64,000 nucleotides of DNA from Ptychodera flava. Lineage: Eukaryota > Hemichordata > Enteropneusta > Ptychoderidae. Below the pieces are notes generated by a model, which had not been told where the DNA came from, searched no databases, and saw nothing but the letters and a program-made list of their open reading frames with translations. Below, piece after piece: positions 11,807 through 26,800 of this stretch; position 1 is the stretch's first letter; each line of letters begins with the position of its first letter. The stretch covers positions 17,209,772 to 17,273,771 of the forward strand of contig NC_091944.1 in NCBI RefSeq assembly GCF_041260155.1, read 5' to 3'. Both the position numbers and the translations under genes were made by a program.

Positions 11807-14800
11807 CTATTCAGTGTACTGGACACTGTTTCGAATACAAGCCATGCATACCAGTGTGTGATTACTCCTGCGATCATTCAAGCAGACGAGATGAGAACAA
11901 CGATTGTGAAGATACCTGTGTTGAAGGCTGTGCATGCCCTGACAATCAGAAATGGGACGGAGAAACATGTGTTGAAGAATGTCCAATAACAGAAGCGCCA
12001 ACAACTCTAGCACCAATAGTAACAACATCTGCTGTTGAGATTCAGACAACAGGAGTGAGGACAACTGCTGTTGAAATTCAGACAACTGCTGCTCCAACTG
12101 ATGCAAGGACCACAGCTGCTCCAACAACACTGGCACCAGTAGTAACAACGTCTGCTGTTGAGATTCAGACAACAGCAGCAAGGACAACTGCTGCACCAAC
12201 TGTTGCAAAGACAACAGCTGTTCCCACAACACTAGCACCAGTGGAGACCACGTCTGTTGTTGAGATTCAGACAACAGGAGTGAGGACAACAGCTGCTCCA
12301 ACAACACTTCCACCAGTAGAAACAACGTCTGCTGTTGAGATTCAGACAACAGGAGTGAGGACAACTGCTGCACCAACTGTTGCAAAGACAACAGCTGCTC
12401 CAACAACACTAGCACCAGTAGTGACAACATCTGCTGTTGAGATTCAGACAACTGTTACCGATACAGCTCTTCCAATCGTTCTGAAAACTACAGCTGCCCC
12501 TACAACACTAGCACCTGTTGAGACAACATCCTCTGTTGAAATTCAGACAACAGGTGTGAGGACAACTGCTGCTCCAACAACATTACCACCAGTAGAAACA
12601 ACGTCTGCTGTTGAGATTCAGACAACGGGAGTCAGGACAACTGCTGCACCAACAACACTAGCACCAGTAGAAACAACATCTGCTGTTGAGATTCAGACAA
12701 CAGGAGTGAGGACAACTGCTGCTCCAACTGATGCAAGGACAACAGCTGCTCCCACAACACTAGCACCAGTGGAGACCACGTCTGCTGTTGAGATTCAGAC
12801 AACAGCAGCAAGGACAACTGCTGCACCAACTGTTGCAAAGACAACAGCTGCTCCAACAACACTAGCACCAGTGGAGACCACGTCTGCTGTTGAGATTCAG
12901 ACAACAGCAGCAAGGACAACTGCTGTACCAACTGTTGCAAAGACAACAGCTGCTCCCACAACACTAGCACCAGTTGAGACCACGTCTGCTGTTGAGATTC
13001 AGACAACAGGAGTGAGGACAACAGCTGCTCCAACAACACTTCCACCAGTAGAAACAACATCTGCTGTTGAGATTCAGACAACGGGAGTGAGGACAACTGC
13101 TGCACCAACAACACTAGCACCAGTAGTAACAACATCTGCTGTTGAGATTCAGACAACAGGAGTGAGGACAACTGCTGCTCCAACTGATGCAAGGACCACA
13201 GCTGCTCCCACAACACTAGCACCAGTAGTAACAACGTCTGCTGTTGAGATTCAGACAACAGGAGTGAGGACAACTGCTGCACCAACTGTTGCAAAGACAA
13301 CAGCTGCTCCAACAACACTAGCACCAGTGGAGACCACGTCTGCTGTTGAGATTCAGACAACAGCAGCAAGGACAACTGCTGCACCAACTGTTGCAAAGAC
13401 AACAGCTGCTCCCACAACACTAGCACCAGTTGAGACCACGTCTGCTGTTGAGATTCAGACAACAGGAGTGAGGACAACTGCTGCACCAACAACACTAGCA
13501 CCCGTAGTAACAACATCTGCTGTTGAGATTCAGACAACAGGAGTGAGGACAACTGCTGCTCCAACTGATGCAAGGACCACAGCTGCTCCCACAACACTGG
13601 CACCAGTAGTAACAACGTCTGCTGTTGAGATTCAGACAACAACAGCAAGGACAACTGCTGCACCAACTGTTGCAAAGACAACAGCTGCTCCCACAACACT
13701 AGCACCAGTAGAGACAACGTCTGCTGTTGAGATTCAGACAACAGGAGTGAGGACAACAGCTGCTCCAACAACACTTCCACCAGTAGAAACAACGTCTGCT
13801 GTCGAGATTCAGACAACAGGAGTGAGGACAACTGCTGCACCAACTGTTGCAAAGACAACAGCTGCTCCAACAACACTAGCACCAGTAGTGACAACATCTG
13901 CTGTTGATATTCAGACATCTGTTACCGATACAGCTCTTCCAATCGTTCTGAAAACTACAGCTGCCCCTACAACACTAGCACCTGTTGAGACAACATCCTC
14001 TGTTGAAATTCAGACAACAGGTGTGAGGACAACTGCTGCTCCAACAACATTACCACCAGTAGAAACAACGTCTGCTGTTGAGATTCAGACAACGGGAGTC
14101 AGGACAACTGCTGCACCAACAACACTAGCACCAGTAGAAACAACGTCTGCTGTTGAGATTCAGACAACAGCAGCAAGGACAACTGCTGCTCCAACTGATG
14201 CAAGGACCACAGCTGCTCCCACAACACTAGCACCAGTGGAGACCACGTCTGCTGTTGAGATTCAGACAACAGCAGCAAGGACAACTGCTGCACCAACTGT
14301 TGCAAAGACAACAGCTGCTCCACAACACTAGCACCAGTTGAGACCACGTCTGCTGTTGAGATTCAGACAACAGGAGTGAGGACAACAGCTGCTCCAACAA
14401 CACTTCCACCAGTAGAAACAACGTCTGCTGTTGAGATTCAGACAACAGGAGTGAGGACAAACTGCTGCACCAACAACACTAGCACCTGTAGTAACAACAT
14501 CTGCTGTTGAGATTCAGACAACAGGAGTGAGGACAACTGCTGCTCCAACTGATGCAAGGACCACAGCTGCTCCCACACACTGGCACCAGTAGTAACAACG
14601 TCTGCTGTTGAGATTCAGACAACAGCAGCAAGGACAACTGCTGCACCCAACTGTTGCAAAGACAACAGCTGCTCCCACAACACTAGCACCAGTGGAGACA
14701 ACGTCTGCTGTTGAGATTCAGACAACAGGAGTGAGAACAACAGCTGCTCCAACAACACTTCCACCAGTAGAAACAACGTCTGCTGTCGAAGTTCAGACAA

Positions 14801-17800
14801 CAGGAGTGAGGACAACTGCTGCACCAACTGTTGCAAAGACAACAGCTGCTCCAACAACACTAGCACCAGTAGTGACAACATCTGCTGTTGATATTCAGAC
14901 ATCTGTTACCGATACAGCTCTTCCAATCGTTCTGAAAACTACAGCTGCCCCAACAACACTAGCACCTGTTGAGACAACATCCTCTGTTGAAATTCAGACA
15001 ACAGGTGTGAGGACAACTGCTGCTCCAACAACATTACCACCAGTAGAAACAACGTCTGCTGTTGAGATTCAGACAACAGCAGCAAGGACAACTGCTGCAC
15101 CAACTGTTGCAAAGACAACAGCTGCTCCAACAACACTAGCACCAGTGGAGACCACGTCTGCTGTTGAGATTCAGACAACAGCAGCAAGGACAACTGCTGC
15201 ACCAACTGTTGCAAAGACAACAGCTGCTCCAACAACACTAGCACCAGTTGAGACCACGTCTGCTGTTGAGATTCAGACAACAGGAGTGAGGACAACTGCT
15301 GCACCAACAACACTAGCACCCGTAGTAACAACATCTGCTGTTGAGATTCAGACAACAGGAGTGAGGACAACTGCTGCTCCAACTGATGCAAAGACAACAG
15401 CTGCTCCAACAACACTAGCACCAGTAGTGACAACATCTGCTGTTGATATTCAGACATCTGTTACCGATACAGCTCTTCCAATCGTTCTGAAAACTACAGC
15501 TGCCCCTACAACACTAGCACCTGTTGAGACAACATCCTCTGTTGAAATTCAGACAACAGGTGTGAGGACAACTGCTGCTCCAACAACATTACCACCAGTA
15601 GAAACAACGTCTGCTGTTGAGATTCAGACAACGGGAGTCAGGACAACTGCTGCACCAACAACACTAGCACCAGTAGAAACAACGTCTGCTGTTGAGATTC
15701 AGACAACAGCAGCAAGGACAACTGCTGCTCCAACTGATGCAAGGACCACCGCTGCTCCAACAACACTAGCACCAGTGGAGACCACGTCTGCTGTTGAGAT
15801 TCAGACAACAGCAGCAAGGACAACTGCTGCACCAACTGTTGCAAAGACAACAGCTGCTCCCACAACACTAGCACCAGTTGAGACCACGTCTGCTGTTGAG
15901 ATTCAGACAACAGGAGTGAGGACAACTGCTGCACCAACAACACTAGCACCCGTAGTAACAACATCTGCTGTTGAGATTCAGACAACAGGAGTGAGGACAA
16001 CTGCTGCTCCAACTGATGCAAGGACCACAGCTGCTCCCACAACACTGGCACCAGTAGTAACAACGTCTGCTGTTGAGATTCAGACAACAACAGCAAGGAC
16101 AACTGCTGCACCAACTGTTGCAAAGACAACAGCTGCTCCCACAACACTAGCACCAGTAGAGACAACGTCTGGTGTTGAGATTCAGACAACAGGAGTGAGA
16201 ACAACAGCTGCTCCAACAACACTTCCACCAGTAGAAACAACGTCTGCTGTCGAGATTCAGACAACAGGAGTGAGGACAACTGCTGCACTAACTGTTGCAA
16301 AGACAACAGCTGCTCCAACAACACTAGCACCAGTAGTGACAACATCTGCTGTTGATATTCAGACATCTGTTACCGATACAGCTCTTCCAATCGTTCTGAA
16401 AACTACAGCTGCCCCTACAACACTAGCACCTGTTGAGACAACATCCTCTGTTGAAATTCAGACAACAGGTGTGAGGACAACTGCTGCTCCAACAACATTA
16501 CCACCAGTAGAAACAACGTCTGCTGTTGAGATTCAGACAACGGGAGTCAGGACAACTGCTGCACCAACAACACTAGCACCAGTAGAAACAACGTCTGCTG
16601 TTGAGATTCAGACAACAGCAGCAAGGACAACTGCTGCTCCAACTGATGCAAGGACCACAGCTGCTCCCACAACACTAGCACCAGTGGAGACCACGTCTGC
16701 TGTTGAGATTCAGACAACAGCAGCAAGGACAACTGCTGCACCAACTGTTGCAAAGACAACAGCTGCTCCCACAACACTAGCACCAGTTGAGACCACGTCT
16801 GCTGTTGAGATTCAGACAACAGGAGTGAGGACAACAGCTGCTCCAACAACACTTCCACCAGTTGAGACCACGTCTGCTGTTGAGATTCAGACAACAGCAG
16901 AAAGGACAACTGCTGCACCAACTGTTGCAAAGACAACAGCTGCTCCCACAACACTAGCACCAGTTGAGACCACGTCTGCTGTTGAGATTCAGACAACAGG
17001 AGTTAGAACAACAGCTGCTCCAACAACACTTCCACCAGTAGAAACAACGTCTGCTGTCGAGATTCAGACAACAGGAGCGAGGACAACTGGTGCACCAACT
17101 GTTGCAAAGACAACAGCTGCTCCAACAACACTAGCACCAGTAGTGACAACATCTGCTGTTGATATTCAGACATCTGTTACCGATACAGCTCTTCCAATCG
17201 TTCTGAAAACTACAGCTGCCCCTACAACACTAGCACCTGTTGAGACAACATCCTCTGTTGAAATTCAGACAACAGGTGTGAGGACAACTGCTGCTCCAAC
17301 AACATTACCACCAGTAGAAACAACGTCTGCTGTTGAGATTCAGACAACGGGAGTCAGGACAACTGCTGCACCAACAACACTAGCACCAGTAGAAACAACG
17401 TCTGCTGTTGAGATTCAGACAACAGCAGCAAGGACAACTGCTGCTCCAACTGATGCAAGGACCACAGCTGCTCCCACAACACTAGTTCCAGTGGAGACCA
17501 CGTCTGCTGTTGAGATTCAGACAACAGCAGCAAGGACAACTGCTGCACCAACTGTTGCAAAGACAACAGCTGCTCCCACAACACTAGCACCAGTTGAGAC
17601 CACGTCTGCTGTTGAGATTCAGACAACAGGAGTGAGGACAACAGCTGCTCCAACAACACTTCCACCAGTAGAAACAACGTCTGCTGTTGAGATTCAGACA
17701 ACAGGAGTGAGGACAACTGCTGCACCAACAACACTAGCACCTGTAGTAACAACATCTGCTGTTGAGATTCAGACAACAGGAGTGAGGACAACTGCTGCTC

Positions 17801-20800
17801 CAACTGATGCAAGGACCACAGCTGCTCCCACAACACTGGCACCAGTAGTAACAACGTCTGCTGTTGAGATTCAGACAACAGCAGCAAGGACAACTGCTGC
17901 ACCAACTGTTGCAAAGACAACAGCTGCTCCCACAACACTAGCACCAGTGGAGACAACGTCTGCTGTTGAGATTCAGACAACAGGAGTGAGAACAACAGCT
18001 GCTCCAACAACACTTCCACCAGTAGAAACAACGTCTGCTGTCGAGATTCAGACAACAGGAGTGAGGACAACTGCTGCACCAACTGTTGCAAAGACAACAG
18101 CTGCTCCAACAACACTAGCACCAGTAGTGACAACATCTGCTGTTGATATTCAGACATCTGTTACCGATACAGCTCTTCCAATCGTTCTGAAAACTACAGC
18201 TGCCCCAACAACACTAGCACCTGTTGAGACAACATCCTCTGTTGAAATTCAGACAACAGGTGTGAGGACAACTGCTGCTCCAACAACATTACCACCAGTA
18301 GAAACAACGTCTGCTGTTGAGATTCAGACAACAGCAGCAAGGACAACTGCTGCACCAACTGTTGCAAAGACAACAGCTGCTCCAACAACACTAGCACCAG
18401 TGGAGACCACGTCTGCTGTTGAGATTCAGACAACAGCAGCAAGGACAACTGCTGCACCAACTGTTGCAAAGACAACAGCTGCTCCCACAACACTAGCACC
18501 AGTTGAGACCACGTCTGCTGTTGAGATTCAGACAACAGGAGTGAGGACAACTGCTGCACCAACAACACTAGCACCCGTAGTAACAACATCTGCTGTTGAG
18601 ATTCAGACAACAGGAGTGAGGACAACTGCTGCTCCAACTGATGCAAGGACCACAGCTGCTCCCACAACACTGGCACCAGTAGTAACAACGTCTGCTGTTG
18701 AGATTCAGACAACAGCAGCAAGGACAACTGCTGCACCAACTGTTGCAAAGACAACAGCTGCTCCAACAACACTAGCACCAGTAGTGACAACGTCTGGTGT
18801 TGAGATTCAGACAACAGGAGTTAGAACAACAGCTGCTCCAACAACACTTCCACCAGTAGAAACAACGTCTGCTGTCGAGATTCAAACAACAGGAGTGAGG
18901 ACAACTGCTGCACCAACTGTTGCAAAGACAACAGCTGCTCCAACAACACTAGCACCAGTAGTGACAACATCTGCTGTTGATATTCAGACATCTGTTACCG
19001 ATACAGCTCTTCCAATCGTTCTGAAAACTACAGCTGCCCCTACAACACTAGCACCTGTTGAGACAACATCCTCTGTTGAAATTCAGACAACAGGTGTGAG
19101 GACAACTGCTGCTCCAACAACATTACCACCAGTAGAAACAACGTCTGCTGTTGAGATTCAGACAACGGGAGTCAGGACAACTGCTGCACCAACAACACTA
19201 GCACCAGTGGAGACCACGTCTGCTGTTGAGATTCAGACAACAGCAGCAAGGACAACTGCTGCACCAACTGTTGCAAAGACAACAGCTGCTCCCACAACAC
19301 TAGCACCAGTTGAGACCACGTCTGCTGTTGAGATTCAGACAACAGGAGTGAGGACAACAGCTGCTCCAACAACTTTTCCACCAGTAGAAACAACGTCTGC
19401 TGTTGAGATTCAGACAACTGGATTGAGGACAACTGCTGCACCAACAACACTAGCACCAGTAGTAACACATCTGCTGTTGAGATTCAGACAACAGGAGTGA
19501 GGACAACTGCTACTCCAACTGATGCAAGGACCACAGCTGCTCCCACAACACTGGCACCAGTAGAGACAACGTCTGCTGTTGAGATTCAGACAACAGCAGC
19601 AAGGACAACTGCTGTACCTACTGTTGCAAAGACAACAGCTGCTCCCACAACACTAGCACCAGTTGAGACCACGTCTGCTGTTGAGATTCAGACAACAGGA
19701 GTGAGGACAACTGCTGCACCAACAACACTAGCACCCGTAGTAACAACATCTGCTGTTGAGATTCAGACAACAGGAGTGAGGACAACTGCTGCTCCAACTG
19801 ATGCAAGGACCACAGCTGCTCCCACAACACTGGCACCAGTAGTAACAACGTCTGCTGTTGAGATTCAGACAACAACAGCAAGGACAACTGCTGCACCAAC
19901 TGTTGCAAAGACAACAGCTGCTCCCACAACACTAGCACCAGTAGAGACAACGTCTGGTGTTGAGATTCAGACAACAGGAGTGAGAACAACAGCTGCTCCA
20001 ACAACACTTCCACCAGTAGAAACAACGTCTGCTGTCGAGATTCAGACAACAGGAGTGAGGACAACTGCTGCACCAACTGTTGCAAAGACAACAGCTGCTC
20101 CAACAACACTAGCACCAGTAGTGACAACATCTGCTGTTGATATTCAGACATCTGTTACCGATACAGCTCTTCCAATCGTTCTGAAAACTACAGCTGCCCC
20201 TACAACACTAGCACCTGTTGAGACAACATCCTCTGTTGAAATTCAGACAACAGGTGTGAGGACAACTGCTGCTCCAACAACATTACCACCAGTAGAAACA
20301 ACGTCTGCTGTTGAGATTCAGACAACGGGAGTCAGGACAACTGCTGCACCAACACACTAGCACCAGTAGAAACAACGTCTGCTGTTGAGATTCAGACAAC
20401 AGCAGCAAGGACAACTGCTGCTCCAACTGATGCAAGGACCACAGCTGCTCCCACAACACTAGCACCAGTGGAGACCACGTCTGCTGTTGAGATTCAGACA
20501 ACAGGAGTGAGGACAACTGCTGCTCCAACAACTTTTCCACAGTAGAAACAACGTCTGCTGTTGAGATTCAGACAACTGGATTGAGGACAACTGCTGCACC
20601 AACAACACTAGTACCAGTAGTAACAACATCTGCTGTTGAGATTCAGACAACAGGAGTGAGGACAACTGCTGGTCCAACTGATGCAAGGACCACAGCTGCT
20701 CCCACAACACTGGCACCAGTAGAGACAACGTCTGCTGTTGAGATTCAGACAACAGCAGCAAGGACAACTGCTGTACCAACTGTTGCAAAGACAACAGCTG

Positions 20801-23800
20801 CTCCCACAACACTAGCACCAGTTGAGACCACGTCTGCTGTTGAGATTCAGACAACAGGAGTGAGGACAACTGCTGCACCAACAACACTAGCACCCGTAGT
20901 AACAACATCTGCTGTTGAGATTCAGACAACAGGAGTGAGACAACTGCTGCTCCAACTGATGCAAGGACCACAGCTGCTCCCACAACACTGGCACCAGTAG
21001 TAACAACGTCTGCTGTTGAGATTCAGACAACAGCAGCAAGGACAACTGCTGCACCAACTGTTGCAAAGACAACAGCTGCTCCCACAACACTAGCACCAGT
21101 AGAGACAACGTCTGGTGTTGAGATTCAGACAACAGGAGTGAGAACAACAGCTGCTCCAACAACACTTCCACCAGTAGAAACAACGTCTGCTGTCGAGATT
21201 CAGACAACAGGAGTGAGGACAACTGCTGCACCAACTGTTGCAAAGACAACAGCTGCTCCAACAACACTAGCACCAGTAGTGACAACATCTGCTGTTGATA
21301 TTCAGACATCTGTTACCGATACAGCTCTTCCAATCGTTCTGAAAACTACAGCTGCCCCTACAACACTAGCACCTGTTGAGACAACATCCTCTGTTGAAAT
21401 TCAGACAACAGGTGTGAGGACAACTGCTGCTCCAACAACATTACCACCAGTAGAAACAACGTCTGCTGTTGAGATTCAGACAACGGGAGTCAGGACAACT
21501 GCTGCACCAACAACACTAGCACCAGTAGAACAACGTCTGCTGTTGAGATTCAGACAACAGCAGCAAGGACAACTGCTGCTCCAACTGATGCAAGGACCAC
21601 AGCTGCTCCCACAACACTAGCACCAGTGGAGACCACGTCTGCTGTTGAGATTCAGACAACAGCAGCAAGGACAACTGCTGCACCAACTGTTGCAAAGACA
21701 ACAGCTGCTCCCACAACACTAGCACCAGTTGAGACCACGTCTGCTGTTGAGATTCAGACAACAGGAGTGAGGACAACAGCTGCTCCAACAACACTTCCAC
21801 AGTAGAAACACGTCTGCTGTTGAGATTCAGACAACGGGAGTGAGGACAACTGCTGCACCAACAACACTAGCACCTGTAGTAACAACATCTGCTGTTGAGA
21901 TTCAGACAACAGGAGTGAGGACAACTGCTGCTCCAACTGATGCAAGGACCACAGCTGCTCCCACAACACTGGCACCAGTAGTAACAACGTCTGCTGTTGA
22001 GATACAGACAACAGCAGCAAGGACAAGTGCTGCACCAACTGTTGCAAAGACAACAGCTGCTCCAACAACACTAGCACCAGTGGTGACGTCTGGTGTTGAA
22101 TTCAGACAACAGGAGTGAGAACAACAGCTGCTCCAACAACACTTCCACCAGTAGAAACAACGTCTGCTGTCGAGATTCAGACAACAGGAGTGAGGACAAC
22201 TGCTGCACCAACTGTTGCAAAGACAACAGCTGCTCCAACAACACTAGCACCAGTAGTGACAACATCTGCTGTTGATATTCAGACATCTGTTACCGATACA
22301 GCTCTTCCAATCGTTCTGAAAACTACAGCTGCCCCTACAACACTAGCACCTGTTGAGACAACATCCTCTGTTGAAATTCAGACAACAGGTGTGAGGACAA
22401 CTGCTGCTCCAACAACATTACCACCAGTAGAAACAACGTCTGCTGTTGAGATTCAGACAACGGGAGTCAGGACAACTGCTGCACCAACAACACTGGCACC
22501 AGTAGAAACAACGTCTGCTGTTGAGATTGAGACAACAGCAGCAAGGACAACTGCTGCACCAACTGATGCAAGGACCACAGCTGCTCCCACAACACTAGCA
22601 CCAGTGGAGACCACGTCTGCTGTTGAGATTCAGACAACAGCAGCAAGGACAACTGCTGCACCAACTGTTGCAAAGACAACAGCTGCTCCCACAACACTAG
22701 CACCAGTTGAGACCACGTCTGCTGTTGAGATTCAGACAACAGGAGTGAGAACAACAGCTGCTCCAACAACACTAGCACCAGTTGAGACCACGTCTGCTGT
22801 TGAGATTCAGACAACAGGAGTGAGGACAACTGCTGCACCAACAACACTAGCACCTGTAGTAACAACATCTGCTGTTGAGATTCAGACAACAGGAGTGAGG
22901 ACAACTGCTGCTCCAACTGATGCAAGGACCACAGCTGCTCCACAACACTGGCACCAGTAGTAACAACGTCTGCTGTTGAGATTCAGACAACAGCAGCAAG
23001 GACAACTGCTGCACCAACTGTTGCAAAGACAACAGCTGCTCCCACAACACTAGCACCAGTGGAGACAACGTCTGGTGTTGAGATTCAGACAACAGGAGTT
23101 AGAACAACAGCTGCTCCAACAACACTTCCACCAGTAGAAACAACGTCTGCTGTCGAGATTCAAACAACAGGAGTGAGGACAACTGCTGCACCAACTGTTG
23201 CAAAGACAACAGCTGCTCCAACAACACTAGCACCAGTAGTGACAACATCTGCTGTTGATATTCAGACATCTGTTACGATACAGCTCTTCCAATCGTTCTG
23301 AAAACTACAGCTGCCCCTACAACACTAGCACCTGTTGAGACAACATCCTCTGTTGAAATTCAGACAACAGGTGTGAGGACAACTGCTGCTCCAACAACAT
23401 TACCACCAGTAGAAACAACGTCTGCTGTTGAGATTCAGACAACGGGAGTCAGGACAACTGCTGCACCAACACACTAGCACCAGTGGAGACCACGTCTGCT
23501 GTTGAGATTCAGACAACAGCAGCAAGGACAACTGCTGCACCAACTGTTGCAAAGACAACAGCTGCTCCCACAACACTAGCACCAGTTGAGACCACGTCTG
23601 CTGTTGAGATTCAGACAACAGGAGTGAGGACAACAGCTGCTCCAACAACTTTTCCACCAGTAGAAACAACGTCTGCTGTTGAGATTCAGACAACTGGATT
23701 GAGGACAACTGCTGCACCAACAACACTAGCACCAGTAGTAACAACATCTGCTGTTGAGATTCAGACAACAGGAGTGAGGACAACTGCTGCACCAACTGAT

Positions 23801-26800
23801 GCAAGGACCACAGCTGCTCCCACAACACTGGCACCAGTAGAGACAACGTCTGCTGTTGAGATTCAGACAACAGCAGCAAGGACAACTGCTGTACCTACTG
23901 TTGCAAAGACAACAGCTGCTCCCACAACACTAGCACCAGTTGAGACCACGTCTGCTGTTGAGATTCAGACACAGGAGTGAGGACAACTGCTGCACCAACA
24001 ACACTAGCACCCGTAGTAACAACATCTGCTGTTGAGATTCAGACAACAGGAGTGAGGACAACTGCTGCTCCAACTGATGCAAGGACCACAGCTGCTCCAC
24101 AACACTGGCACCAGTAGTAACAACGTCTGCTGTTGAGATTCAGACAACAACAGCAAGGACAACTGCTGCACCAACTGTTGCAAAGACAACAGCTGCTCCC
24201 ACAACACTAGCACCAGTAGAGACAACGTCTGGTGTTGAGATTCAGACAACAGGAGTGAGAACAACAGCTGCTCCAACAACACTTCCACCAGTAGAAACAA
24301 CGTCTGCTGTCGAGATTCAGACAACAGGAGTGAGGACAACTGGTGCACCAACTGTTGCAAAGACAACAGCTGCTCCAACAACACTAGCACCAGTAGTGAC
24401 AACATCTGCTGTTGATATTCAGACATCTGTTACCGATACAGCTCTTCCAATCGTTCTGAAAACTACAGCTGCCCCTACAACACTAGCACCTGTTGAGACA
24501 ACATCCTCTGTTGAAATTCAGACAACAGGTGTGAGGACAACTGCTGCTCCAACAACATTACCACCAGTAGAAACAACGTCTGCTGTTGAGATTCAGACAA
24601 CGGGAGTCAGGACAACTGCTGCACCAACAACACTAGCACCAGTAGAAACAACGTCTGCTGTTGAGATTCAGACAACAGCAGCAAGGACAACTGCTGCTCC
24701 AACTGATGCAAGGACCACAGCTGCTCCCACAACACTAGCACCAGTGGAGACCACGTCTGCTGTTGAGATTCAGACAACAGGAGTGAGGACAACTGCTGCT
24801 CCAACAACTTTTCCACCAGTAGAAACAACGTCTGCTGTTGAGATTCAGACAACTGGATTGAGGACAACAGCTGCTCCAACAACACTTCCACCAGTAGAAA
24901 CAACGTCTGCTGTTGAGATTCAGACAACGGGAGTGAGGACAACTGCTGCACCAACAACACTAGCACCTGTAGTAACAACATCTGCTGTTGAGATTCAGAC
25001 AACAGGAGTGAGGACAACTGCTGCTCCAACTGATGCAAGGACCACAGCTGCTCCCACAACACTGGCACCAGTAGTAACAACGTCTGCTGTTGAGATACAG
25101 ACAACAGCAGCAAGGACAAGTGCTGCACCAACTGTTGCAAAGACAACAGCTGCTCCAACAACACTAGCACCAGTGTGCACGTCTGGTGTTGAGATTCAGA
25201 CAACAGGAGTGAGAACAACAGCTGCTCCAACAACACTTCCACCAGTAGAAACAACGTCTGCTGTCGAGATTCAGACAACAGGAGTGAGGACAACTGCTGC
25301 ACCAACTGTTGCAAAGACAACAGCTGCTCCAACAACACTAGCACCAGTAGTGACAACATCTGCTGTTGATATTCAGACATCTGTTACCGATACAGCTCTT
25401 CCAATCGTTCTGAAAACTACAGCTGCCCCTACAACACTAGCACCTGTTGAGACAACATCCTCTGTTGAAATTCAGACAACAGGTGTGAGGACAACTGCTG
25501 CTCCAACAACATTACCACCAGTAGAAACAACGTCTGCTGTTGAGATTCAGACAACGGGAGTCAGGACAACTGCTGCTCCAACAACATTACCACCAGTAGA
25601 AACAACGTCTGCTGTTGAGATTCAGACAACGGGAGTCAGGACAACTGCTGCACCAACAACACTAGCACCAGTAGAAACAACGTCTGCTGTTGAGATTCAG
25701 ACAACAGCAGCAAGGACAACTGCTGCTCCAACTGATGCAAGGACCACAGCTGCTCCCACAACACTAGCACCAGTGGAGACCACGTCTGCTGTTGAGATTC
25801 AGACAACAGCAGCAAGGACAACTGCTGCACCAACTGTTGCAAAGACAACAGCTGCTCCCACAACACTAGCACCAGTTGAGACCACGTCTGCTGTTGAGAT
25901 TCAGACAACAGGAGTGAGGACAACAGCTGCTCCAACAACACTTCCACCAGTAGAAACAACGTCTGCTGTTGAGATTCAGACAACGGGAGTGAGGACAACT
26001 GCTGCACCAACAACACTAGCACCTGTAGTAACAACATCTGCTGTTGAGATTCAGACAACAGGAGTGAGGACAACTGCTGCTCCAACTGATGCAAGGACCA
26101 CAGCTGCTCCCACAACACTGGCACCAGTAGTAACAACGTCTGCTGTTGAGATACAGACAACAGCAGCAAGGACAAGTGCTGCACCAACTGTTGCAAAGAC
26201 ACAAGCTGCTCCAACAACACTAGCACCAGTGGTGACGTCTGGTGTTGAGATTCAGACAACAGGAGTGAGAACAACAGCTGCTCCAACAACACTTCCACCA
26301 GTAGAAACAACGTCTGCTGTCGAGATTCAGACAACAGGAGTGAGGACAACTGCTGCACCAACTGTTGCAAAGACAACAGCTGCTCCAACAACACTAGCAC
26401 CAGTAGTGACAACATCTGCTGTTGATATTCAGACATCTGTTACCGATACAGCTCTTCCAATCGTTCTGAAAACTAACAGCTGCCCCTACAACACTAGCAC
26501 CTGTTGAGACAACATCCTCTGTTGAAATTCAGACAACAGGTGTGAGGACAACTGCTGCTCCAACAACATTACCACCAGTAGAAACAACGTCTGCTGTTGA
26601 GATTCAGACAACGGGAGTCAGGACAACTGCTGCACCAACAACACTGGCACCAGTAGAAACAACGTCTGCTGTTGAGATTGAGACAACAGCAGCAAGGACA
26701 ACTGCTGCACCAACTGATGCAAGGACCACAGCTGCTCCCACAACACTAGCACCAGTGGAGACCACGTCTGCTGTTGAGATTCAGACAACAGCAGCAAGGA

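Noticed and set aside
12632..13918. Long open frames on the - strand across both arrays (Leu/Gln-rich, e.g. LLSESQQQT)
   Set aside because: They are the reverse complement of the repeat unit, which happens to lack stops. They break at the same indels as the + frame and have no start or splice context.
22093..22275. Ser/Asn/Cys-rich + strand frame within array 1
   Set aside because: An alternate-frame reading of the repeat with no independent support.
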